Shown: positions 10,353-20,700 of the stretch, in pieces | How positions within the stretch are numbered: the first letter of the stretch is position 1 | Layout of the letters: each line of letters begins with the position of its first letter | Assembly: GCA_002729725.1 (NCBI GenBank) | Contig: PBYS01000098.1 | Span: forward strand, 62,001 to 126,000 | DNA: 64,000 bases | Direction of reading: 5' to 3' | Source: Puniceicoccaceae bacterium | Lineage (GTDB): Bacteria; Verrucomicrobiota; Verrucomicrobiia; Opitutales; Coraliomargaritaceae | Notes under the pieces: model-generated | The model's input: the letters and a program-made list of their open reading frames with translations, nothing else | Told to the model about the DNA's origin: nothing | Database searches by the model: none | Program-made: the position numbers and the translations under genes

Positions 10353-10392
10353 GGCACACTCGAGGAAAGTTCACCTTGAGTGTGCCTTTTTT
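10353..10392 (+). terminator. Rho-independent terminator after the epimerase gene
   Basis: A GGCACACTC/GAGTGTGCC stem with an 18-base spacer is followed by a run of six T. It lies about 60 bases after the epimerase stop codon on the same strand. It occupies the first part of the 392-base gap 10292-10683; the rest of that gap holds the tRNA-like repeat and GGTTGCA repeats listed separately. Confidence 0.85.
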
Positions 10393-10462
10393 ACGTCTTG
10401 TCTTGGAATTACAGACGCTTCGGGACTCTCACCATTCCAGCGCCGCTAAAGCGTCGGGAATC

Positions 10463-10479
10463 GTGGAGCATAGGAGAGT
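10463..10479 (+). repeat. Putative attR: 17-base copy of the tRNA-Ala 3' end
   Basis: These 17 bases (GTGGAGCATAGGAGAGT) exactly repeat 11518-11534, the complement of the T-arm/acceptor 3' end of the tRNA-Ala gene. The copy sits about 1.05 kb beyond the tRNA 3' end in the same orientation, as expected for the distal attachment site of an element integrated into a tRNA gene. The bases around it do not form a tRNA. No integrase gene lies between the copies. Confidence 0.6.
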
Positions 10480-10516
10480 TGAGCCTTTCGCTGATTACCA
10501 ATTTTTTGCGTAATGC

Positions 10517-10534
10517 GGTTGCAGTTTGGTTGCA
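10517..10534 (+). repeat. Paired GGTTGCA repeats (left pair)
   Basis: Two copies of GGTTGCA begin 11 bases apart at 10517 and 10528. The same heptamer recurs at 11262, 11307 and 11317, on the far side of the toxin-antitoxin genes. They lie just inside the two tRNA-derived ends and could be leftover recombinase arm sites or a decayed repeat. Function is not established. Confidence 0.4.
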
Positions 10535-10683
10535 GGGAGTCCTGTCGCGGGGGACTGAGATTTTCTGCGAACTGGATGGCTACAAGTATGGGCTACAACT
10601 TCTATCGTGGTAGGATTTTTGAGTATCAAACAATAACTAAAGTGAGCCTTGAGATATCGCACGAAGTCGTCATCCTAAGGATT

Positions 10684-10905
10684 ATGGAATACATTGACCG
10701 AATCACCATTGAATCTGGCAAGTGCGGAGGGCGACCTTGCGTGCGTGGTATGCGTATTCGTGTGGTCGATGTTTTGGATCTTCTGGCGAATGGCCTCAGC
10801 TTCGATGAGGTTTTGACAGAACTTCCGGACTTGGAGCTGGATGACATTAAAGCCTGCGTTACCTACGCTCGGAACAGGATGGATCACGCAGTCATCGCCG
10901 TATGA
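10684..10905 (+). CDS. DUF433-family antitoxin
   Basis: A 73-residue protein starting MEYIDRITIESGKCGGRPCV, the characteristic DUF433 N-terminus (ITxxPxxxGGxPxIRGTRI-like). The winged-helix-like remainder includes VVDVLDLLANGLSFDEVLTE. DUF433 proteins are DNA-binding antitoxins that pair with DUF5615 PIN-like toxins. The ATG at 10684 matches family length; the longer open frame from 10513 would add an unconserved stretch that overlaps repeat sequence. The stop overlaps the next ATG by four bases, so the pair is translationally coupled. Confidence 0.88.
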   Translation: MEYIDRITIESGKCGGRPCVRGMRIRVVDVLDLLANGLSFDEVLTELPDLELDDIKACVTYARNRMDHAVIAV

Positions 10906-11234
10906 CAATTTGGGTTGATGCGCATATCTCTCCGGGCGTTGCCGCCTGGATTAATGAAAGTTTTCCTTATCAAGCTCATTCACTAAGAGCGATGGGGTTG
11001 CGTGATGCTAAAGATGCCGAGATATTCGAGGCCGCTCGCACCGCCAATGCGATTATAATCTCGAAGGACTCCGACTTTTTGGATTTGATCGGGAAATTCG
11101 GCAGTCCGCCAAAACTTATCTACCAGCGTTGCGGCAACACAACTAATCAGCGGCTCAGAGAAATTTTCGGTGTGCACCTTCAAAATGCCATTCAACAACT
11201 TTCCGATGGGGAAACTGTGATTGAGATTGAATAG
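10902..11234 (+). CDS. DUF5615 PIN-like toxin
   Basis: A 110-residue PIN-fold nuclease-like protein. The acidic active-site residues of the family are visible: D6 in MTIWVDAHIS, the DAKDAEIFEAAR segment, and SKDSDFLDL (about 60-68). This matches the DUF5615 (Mut7-C-like/VapC-like) toxins encoded directly after DUF433 antitoxins. It should be an RNase neutralised by the upstream partner; that is inference from family pairing. It lies on a presumptive tRNA-anchored mini-island. Confidence 0.86.
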   Translation: MTIWVDAHISPGVAAWINESFPYQAHSLRAMGLRDAKDAEIFEAARTANAIIISKDSDFLDLIGKFGSPPKLIYQRCGNTTNQRLREIFGVHLQNAIQQLSDGETVIEIE

Positions 11235-11261
11235 AACTGGTTCGACCCTTGGATGCTGTTT

Positions 11262-11323
11262 GGTTGCAAACCCAGCCTGCCACGGCGTAGCGTTCGAGCG
11301 GAGACGGGTTGCAGATGGTTGCA
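11262..11323 (+). repeat. GGTTGCA repeats (right group)
   Basis: Three copies of GGTTGCA start at 11262, 11307 and 11317; the last pair is spaced 10 bases apart, echoing the 11-base spacing of the left pair at 10517/10528. They lie between the toxin gene and the tRNA-Ala gene. The stretch 11235-11515 otherwise contains no gene I can support. Confidence 0.4.
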
Positions 11324-11479
11324 AAGTTTATTCGAATTCGTGCTTTTAGGTCAGAAATGTCTTCGGGCAAATTCGCGACCGGAACCGGATTTTAAGTATT
11401 TCTCGGACGCTCGGGCTTTTTCGGGATCTCTGAGGTTCTCGGGGTGTTGGGGTCCGGCTTCACTTCGTTACGCCGTGAC

Positions 11480-11515
11480 AGGCTTCGTTTGCTGGAACAA
11501 GTTCCAGACGAAGCC
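11480..11515 (-). terminator. Long hairpin directly after tRNA-Ala
   Basis: AGGCTTCG and CGAAGCCT arms with an inner TGGAAC/GTTCCA pair form a long imperfect stem that ends at the base before the encoded CCA of the tRNA-Ala gene on the minus strand. It could stop transcription or guide 3' processing. No clear T-tract follows on the minus strand. Confidence 0.45.
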
Positions 11516-11591
<76 letters not shown>

Positions 11592-11765
11592 TGAATTCCA
11601 GGAAAACACGGAAGATGCCGTTCTGGCTCTGTTCGTCAATAGTTTTTCAGTACTATTTCAATTTGAGATTTCATGGTGTCATACCTAAACTATACTGTTC
11701 TTGTAATGGGAAGTTTAAGCCTTTAGGGCGTGACGTCAAAGTCGTTATTAATCATCATGTAAGCC

Positions 11766-14700
11766 ATGAGATTACTCCGCCATTCTTATTTGTTTGTTCT
11801 GTTGGCAATTTTGTTAGTCGTACTCGCTGTCAGGTATCTGGCTGTTGAAGGCGGTGGCAGCATGGATCGTGCAGAAATTGTCTCTGTAAACGCCGCGGTG
11901 AATCTAAAATCTTCGGCACGCGCTGCAGTCAATGTCACTGATTCCGAAGTGATGACAGTTAAAGCTCAGCAGAATACTGATTTGATCTCCTCCTCTTCGA
12001 ATGAAGCGTTGCCAACTCATTTAGACCTTTCTGAGCCATCCATGGACACATGGCTCAGAAAGGGAGAAGAGCTGGTTCGTTTTGAATCGACTCATTTAAG
12101 TCCAGGGAAGCAGCGGACTGTTCGCTTGCTGAGGACTGATTTTAAATATCCCTATATCCGTGTGGAAGAGAGCTCGATGACGGGGCTGGCGGCGGGGAGC
12201 GAGTCCGTGCAGCGTGAGCAGCTCGCCATGGTGGGGGATCATTTAACTGTGAGCCTTAAGGCGGGCACCGACCTTAAGGCGTTTACTTCAGTTTTGGCGG
12301 CGATGGACATGGAAATTCGCGACAAGCTCGATGAGAATACCTTCATTGTCGCCTTCGAACCTTCCATGGAGAGCGATACTTTGGTTGAAAAGCAACAGAG
12401 TTTGACCGATTACTCGGATCTCGTAGCGTATGTGGAGCCCGATTATATTGTGCAGTCGCATGCGGTGCCGACAGATCCGTCGCTCCTTGATTCGGGGCAA
12501 CTTTGGGGGCTCTATAACGATGGTCGTTATGGGGGCTCTGCCGAGTCAGATATTGATGCTGAGAATGGCTGGAACATTCGAAAAGATGCGCCCAATACGA
12601 TTGTAGCAGTGATTGATACGGGCGTGCGGCGCACGCACGAGAAGTTGGCTCCTAATATGTGGACGAATTCGGCCGAGACGATCAACGGTATCGACCAAGA
12701 TGGGAATGGCTATGTGGATGACTTTTATGGCTTCGACGCGTATGACGATGACATGGATCCGCTGGATTTGGTCGGCCATGGCACGCACGTGGCCGGCATC
12801 ATCGGGGCTAGTGGTTACAACGCGGGAGGGATCCTTGGGGTGGCTTGGAATGTTCAAATCATGGCGCTACGTTTCTTGGGGCCTGATGGTTTCGGCACCA
12901 CTTCGGATGCGGTTCGTTGTATTGACTACGCGCGTCGCAATGGCGCACGTGTTTTAAATAATAGCTGGGGAGGTTCAGGTAAGTCCTTGGGCTTACAAGC
13001 TGCGATTGAGCGTTGCGAAGCAGCCAATATTTTATTTGTCGCCTCGGCGGGGAATTCAAATGTCGATATCGACGTTCAGCCCAGCTATCCTGCTGCCTAT
13101 CCGAACCGCAATATTGTGACAGTCGCTGCCCACGATCGCAAGGATCAGGCAGCATTTTTTACCAATCGTGGTTTTCAAAAGGTGGATATTTCTGCGCCTG
13201 GCGTGGATATCCGGTCTGCAGCGTTTTTCACCGATGACGCAACAAAACGGTTGAGCGGCACATCGATGGCAGCACCCTTTGTCTCAGGTGTTTTAGCACT
13301 GTTGGATGCAGAATTTTCCGGCTCTAATACGAATCAGTTATTGAATCGCCTCTATCGTGGGGCTGGTTTGATGGGTGCTAAGAATCGTCATATTTCACAG
13401 TCTGGTGGGCGCGTTGACTTGTTTGGCTCATTGACGACGACCTTAGATACCCCTGCGAATGACAATTTTTCCGATGCCTATCAACTTGAGGGCAGGTCCT
13501 GGGCGGCATGGGAGGTCGATGCACGTGGTGCCACTTTTGAAGTGGACGAGCCCACTTACACACGCCCAGTTTACGGGACGGGCAGCCTTTGGTTTAGTTT
13601 TGATACGGGCAACGCGAATGCATTGCGTGTTTCGACAGAGGGTTCAGAGTTTCCCGTTGAGGTTTTTGTCTTTGATTCCGAGACCCGCGAGTTATTGAGT
13701 GCCTCGAATGGGCGATCTAGGTTTTATTTTCTACCCGAGATCAGTAGCAGCTACCATTTTGCCGTGGTCAACACCACGGCGAATTCAGGCTTAGTTGCAC
13801 TCGATATTCGTCAAAGCCCCGTCAATGACTCGCGTGCGCATGCATTTGAACAAGAGGGACTCTTGTGGGAAACCAGTGGCGAGAACGGTGGTGCTTCGCT
13901 TGATTTCGATGAATTTTCAAGCTGGGGCTTTGCTCCAGTCGATCGCTCGGTGTGGTGGCAATGGGTCGCACCGCGCGATGGACGTTTCACTCTATCGACT
14001 CATGGCAGCGATTTTGACACGGTACTGGCTGCGTTTAGTGGTGATGCAAGTGCCACTCTCAAAGAGGATACGACACACCTTTTGTTCGCAATCGACCGCT
14101 CAAAAGCGGTTCAAAAGAAGTATAATGTAATTTTTGGCTATGATGCGAACCGTGATGGTGGGTCTGCAGATGTATTGGACCATCAAATTGCTGGTATTAT
14201 TTCTGCGCTGCAGTATTGGCAATCTGAGAACAAATCTAAGAATGGGAAATGGCAGAACCTGCAGGTCGGCATTCTTGTGTTTGATGAAAATACGGAAGTC
14301 TGTGATGTGAACCCTGCCACTGCGGAAGTGGAGCTTTGGACTGGGATCACTGCTGATGCTGACTCGGATGGTCAGTCTGATTTGATTCAAGCGCTTCGTA
14401 GTATTCGTAGCAGTGAACTTGAGGTTGATTTTGGGCCAGTGCTTGAGTCAGCAAACGAGCTGCTGGAAGTCGCATCCAAAGGAGAGGCGGTGATAGCCGT
14501 GTTCTCGCCTGCTCAAGGGCTGGTTGAATCAGACTTTAGCGGTGAGTTGACCGCTTTTCACGCCTCCGGGCAAGGACTCTCTGCATTTGCGCCGACGTAT
14601 GGCTCAGACATTGAAGCACTCTCTGAGCTCGATCCGTATGTGAGAAGCTATAGCCACTATTGGGAAGTGCGTGGGATGCTGCGTGGCATGCTTGCGGTCA

Positions 14701-17700
14701 ATGATGACGCTTCTTGGTATGGTAGGTGGAGTCAAGTCACTATTACTGCCAAAGCAGGGGAGCGCTACTATTTTGGCGTTGCTGGCTATCAGGGAGAGTA
14801 TGGTGCTATTCAACTGGAAGGACGTGACCCCGACTATCCGTTCATTGTGACGGAGCCAGTGTCGACGACGACAGGTATCAGTGAACGTGCGACGCTTGAA
14901 GTGACTGCGACTGGGCAAGAGCCGTTGATATATCAATGGTATTTAAATGATGAGCTTCTGGCGGGTGCAAATAGCCGCAGCTATGCAGTTTGGAGTGCAT
15001 TGCCGAGTGATGCTGGACGCTATCGAGTTGAAGTGTCGAATGTACATGGTCAAGCGGTGAGTCGGACCGTTCGCCTAGACCTAACTGAAACCGCACCTCG
15101 TTTAACTTTCCAACCTTCGGATACGGGATTTATTGAGAACGAAAGCCTGCGCCTGCTGGGTGCCGCCGTCGGCACCGAGCCGATTACATGGCAATGGTAT
15201 CACAATGATGCGGCGATTCCAAATGCGACCGACGCTGTCTTAAACATTGCGAACGCCGACGCGAGTACGGTGGGTTCGTACTATTGCATCGCGACTAATC
15301 CAATCGGCTCGACGCGTTCGCGAACCGTGGAGGCCACGATCACCTCTGCTGAATTCAGTGATTGGAATTTGCGTGCGGGGAATTTTGATGAAGCGGACTT
15401 AATGGATGTTACGTTTGGAAATGATACCTTCGTTGCCGTCGGCAGCCAATCCAAGGTGCTTTATACGGATGATGTCGTGACTTGGAGGGCAGTTGAACTG
15501 GACGTCGAATCCGATCTTAAGGGAGTTGCATTTGGCAATGGTATTTTTGTCGCAGCCGGTTCGGGTGATACGGTGCTGCGAGGCAGTTCACCGCATAATT
15601 TGGAGCTCGTTGATCTTGGTGGCAGCACCGACTGGAACGGTGTCGACTATGTGGATGGCGTGTTCTGGCTCACGGGCGACAATGGGCAGTTGTTGCGCTC
15701 TCGGGATGGGGAAAGCTGGGAAACTATCACGACTGGAACCGATGCCGCTCTGATCGGCATTACTTATGGGCACGACGGCTATTTGGTTATTTCAAACAGC
15801 AATGTGTATGTGCGCTCATTCGATGCGATCAATTGGAGTGCGCAAATTGCAGAGTCAAACAATCCTTCGAGACCTGCGGTTGCCTTCCGCGCGGTCGCTT
15901 ATTTTAGTGGTCGGTATTACCTCTGTTTGAACGGTGTGATCCAGAATTCAGGGACGACGGAGCTAGCTGCGCTCTCGACGACGACATCCAGCACCCTCGC
16001 TAAATTCCACGCTCTAACGCTGGACGACCAAACTGATCACCTTGTCGCTGTGGGCGGTTATAGCAGTTATCTTGGCAGTTACTTGTATGGTGTAGGTGGA
16101 CGAGGTAGTTCCGGCTTGTATCGGATTTCAGGAAGCAGCCCGAGTGCGCTAGGTTCTACCTATGGGCTCGGTTATTATGTGACTGTAGGTGCGGGCGGGC
16201 AGATCTATCGCTCCACGGATGGTCAGGCATGGCAGAGTGGCTGGGAGATCACGAAGCACACTTTGAAGGATATTCTTTACGCGAATGGTGTGTATGTTGC
16301 TTCGGGTAATAAAGGGGCTGTTTATACATCACCAGACGGTCAATGGTGGCAACAGGTGCGTGGCGAAGTTGATCGCTACGGAGCAGCGGCGTATCGCGAT
16401 ATTTGGACGCATGTGATTGAGCATCAAGGAGAGATTTATGTGCTATCTCCAGAAGGAAATCATGGCAAGTCGAGCGATGGATTGCATTGGGAGTGGTTTT
16501 CTGGGGTGGGTCACAATCGTGTGATTTCAGATGGCACGTATTTCTACTTTGGCAATGGGTCGAATCTTTATCGCTCTGCGGATATGCAAACGGTAATCGA
16601 GAAGCTACTGCCAGACGATACGGCGCGCGATATTTTAGATTTAGCGTATGGTGATGGGCTGTTTGTGCTGCGGACTTATAAGAATTCTGCAGATGTGTTG
16701 TGGACCTCGTCTGACGGACTGACGTGGACGAAGGCCGGGTCGTCTGGCAGCACTGCGGATATGTTGGTGCATCAAGATGGGATTTTCCTCGGGAATGACA
16801 TGCGTTGGTCGGAAGATGGAATCCACTGGGAAAAAGCCGGACTTCTAACACGTGTTGATCCAGCGGATGCTGAACTTTCCTATCACGTGCCAACGAAAGA
16901 GGTCATTAATTGGGCCTCCTCTGGCATTAATTATGACGATGTCTGGGTTTCCGCGCCCACAGATACACTATTTGGTTACGATACCGCGGGGGCCTTGTCC
17001 TTTACGCTTCCAGATGTCGCAAACTTAGAGGCCTCAATGCATAATCAAGCTTCTAGCCTATATATTCGTTACCAGCTTGAGCAATTTGTGCCAGAGGATT
17101 ACCTCAGTTTGACTCTGAAAACACGTTTCAATGATGGTTTGCTGATTTATATTGATAATACAGTCGTTGCAGGGGAGAATGCTGCGGAGTCGGCCTCTTG
17201 GAACTCCCTCGCAACTGGCGCGAAAACCGTGGCGGAGGCAGAAACGGAGCAAATCTTTGATTTAAGTGCCTCGCTCGATCATTTTGAAACAGTCTGGTAT
17301 GATCGCATGATTGCCTTTCATGTCTTGAATCGAGATGTCGCGGACGGTCTGTTTTTCTTTGATTTTGAATTGGTCGGCTTGAAGCGTCTAACTTTGGAAA
17401 ATGTGTTTGCAGCGGACGGCACGTTCTTTGGCTTCAATGAAGATGGTGAACTTTTTGTCTCAGAGAATGCTCGCGATTGGGTGCGTTTTCAGCCAGAAGT
17501 GGGCGTGCTGCGCAGTATCATTAAAGACCTAGACGGATTTACGGGAGTCGGTGAGCGCGGCACGGTCTTTCAAACCGGAGATGCGGCGCACTTGGCACCG
17601 CAGGTGTATTTACGTGAACCGCTGGTCGCTCAGAGTGTTGGCATTGGCGATCCCGTTCACATGGAGATCGATGCCTATGCTTCGGAGGGCGGCATTCAAG

Positions 17701-20700
17701 AGGTGCAGATTTTCGCGAATGAACAACTGATCGCGACTTTAACAGAAGCACCCTATACATTCGATTGGGTGCCCGAATCATTTGGGACTTTTGAGGTGTA
17801 TGTCGTGGCGACTGATGGTCTAGATGCGGCCTCGCGCTCGACCAGTGTCGATATTTCAGTGACCGCACATTTGCCATGGCGCGCGATCGGTCATTCGCCT
17901 GCTCCGAGCGATTTAAATTCACTGCAGCGGATCGGCGATCAATGGGCTGCGCTTTCGACTGCGGGGCGGATCTACTTTTCGGATGATGGTTTAACTTGGA
18001 CCCAGCGCAGCGTGCCTGCACAAGATACGATGCAGTCCATTGCCGTTGCGGATGATGGCACACTCGTGGCGGGAAGCGCCGAGGGAGGAGTCTTTACCTC
18101 ATACGATGACGGACGTAATTGGATCGAGCAGGCGCGTTTTCTGAACTTTGATCTGAGCTCGATTTATTATAGTTTTGGTCGTTTTTACTTTGCAGCCAAT
18201 GGAGTGTTAATCGCGTCGTCGACTGACTATCAGAGCTGGGAGATTGAACAGCAGTTTGTTGCCGACGTCACTTACGCTACGAATGGGTATTTTGCATTTG
18301 GCGACGGTAAACTCATGCTCGCGATCGCGACGGAGGCGTATGTCTCTGAAGATGGAGAAAGCTGGACGCTCTATGGATCGATCCCGAGTCCCACAGGACT
18401 TGCCTATCGTGAAGCGGAAGGAGATTTCTTAGTCGCCTACAGTAAACGTGTTAAGCCTTCCTATAGTTATGTGTATGAAGGTGCGCTGGCGAGGGTTGTG
18501 GCTGGTCAAGTGGCTGAAGAAATTCTTGTGCTTCCTTACTACGAGGGCTATCAATCCTATGAAACAGACCGTTCGGAAGATCGAATTCATTTTAGCGCGT
18601 CTGGAAATGGTTTATTCATCGGGCCTAGGGCTTCAAGCTATGATGCCTCGACTGGTCTTTGGACGGATGCAGCAACAGTTTCGATCCACCCGTCTGGTTC
18701 TGACGAGCGTATTCAAGTGCGTAGTAAAGCGCTGACGAGTGTCGGGGACGAGTTCTACATACTAGATGAGTTTGATCGACTGTTGCGTTCTACGGACGGC
18801 TTGGTCTGGGAGACGCTTGACGGAGAACCGGTCAATCGCTGGCAGGCTATTCGCTATTTAAACGGTCACTATCTAGCGATAGGCTTGGGGGGAGGTGTTT
18901 ATAGTTCGGTAGATGCCGAGAACTGGACGCTCCACGCGACTGGCAGCAGCGCGCGCTTGTATGATGTGAGCTATGGAGCCGGGCGCTACGTTGTCGCGGC
19001 TGACAATGGTCAATTACTCGTATCAACGGATCTAGAAACTTGGAGTCTTTACAACACGGGCGTGCCAGGTGATTTGAAGGCAGTCCGTTTTGCAGATGGT
19101 CGTTTTGTTGCAGCTGGCGTTGATTGTACGTTTCGCTCGTCAGACGGCTTGGTATGGGAGAATAGCTCACCTGTCTATGAAGAGTCTGTTGGCGAGGGCT
19201 TTAATATACTCAGCGTTCAGTTTTGGGAAGGGAAGTGGTTCCTCATCGGGAGCAAATATCTGACCAATTCGTCGGGTATACGGACGCTGGGGCCTCTCTA
19301 TTATATTTCCGAAGATGATGCGTCCACATGGACGACGGGCACGAATGGAGATGATACGAGTTCGACTTACGACGCCTATAGCGACTTGGTTTATGCCAAC
19401 GGAACGTATTTAATGGTCGAGTACGGCACGCGAATGCACACCTCTACGGATCTCGTGAACTGGACGATGGTAACCACGGGGGAAGGTTACAAAACTAAGC
19501 GTGCCACTTATGTGGATGGCTATTGGTATGTGATGTGTTCGGGCGGGCAGTTGATCCGCTCTTCGGACACTGTTGAATGGGAAACTGTGATGAGCGCACA
19601 AGGCGGTGTCACTGATTATTACGCTGCAGGCGCAGGTGTGGCAGCTGGGCCAGAGGGCTTACTGATTGCCAATGGGGTGGAACGCATCTTGCACTCTACG
19701 GATGGCTCCGCGTGGACGCCGGTCTTTGAGGCAGGCGGGAGCACAGAGCTAGTCGCTGCAGCTCACGATGAAGGTTCTTTTTATGCAGTCAGTTCCTATC
19801 GTGAGATCATGGAAGTGCAGCCGGGTTCTACAGCTGTCCAAAGGCATCAAATACCCGTTCGCTCTAGTCTACTGGTGCAAGAAAATGGTCTGTACTTTGC
19901 CTTTGGCGGCGATAATGAGTTAGCTGTCTCATCGGATGGTGAAACGTGGACGTCCGTAGATTTCTCAGGAATCGGTGCCGCGACCGATGTGCTCGATGTG
20001 ATTCATGATGGCTCTCAGTATCTCGCGATTGCGAATGTGCGGTTTACTTCGACACAGACGGCTTATGTTCTGACTTCGCCCGATGGTTATGAGTGGTCTT
20101 TGGATGAGGATCTAGAAGCGCCTTACGGCAATAGTTATCATACGATCGACATGAGTTATGTTGATGGGGCCTATTATGCGGGTGGCTTGTTGCGATCGAC
20201 AGACTTTGTCACGTGGACAGCTGTAAATACTTCATCGTCGCGAGATGCCTCCTTCGGCTATGTTAATGGGCTGTATCTCTGCTCTGGGTTCTACTCGTAT
20301 GATGGTATTCATTGGTTAGAGTGCAGTGGTTGGGGTGGTGCGACTGCTTATGCTTATACCAATGGCGTTTACCTCGCGACTAGTGGTGAGGTGGTTTACG
20401 TCTCTGAAGATGGGATTTCATGGAGTGTCACCTCGACAGGGGGGATTGTATTGATGGATGTCTTTGCCGACGAAGATGGCTTCGTTGCGCTCGCTGCGGA
20501 TGGCAGCACGCATCGTTTCTCTTTAAATGATTTGGCACCTAGTGCGACCAACTGGACGCAGGAAACCTATGGGCCAGGCGAAACGGTTGAAGGTAGCTTT
20601 ACACTGACCAATTATGGCAAGGAAGATTGGGCCGGGCAGGTTGCGGTCGATTATGAGATCTGGATGACTGAGAGTGGACGACTCTTTGATGCTACCAGTC

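Noticed and set aside
10456-10490. Second tRNA or tRNA pseudogene
   Set aside because: Only 17 bases match the tRNA-Ala 3' end; no anticodon or D-arm is present, so an attachment-site copy is a better reading.
16249-16893. 214-residue minus-strand open frame inside the giant subtilase gene
   Set aside because: The overlapping plus-strand frame is continuous and carries repeated propeller blades; the antisense translation is rich in Arg, Ser and His with no motif.
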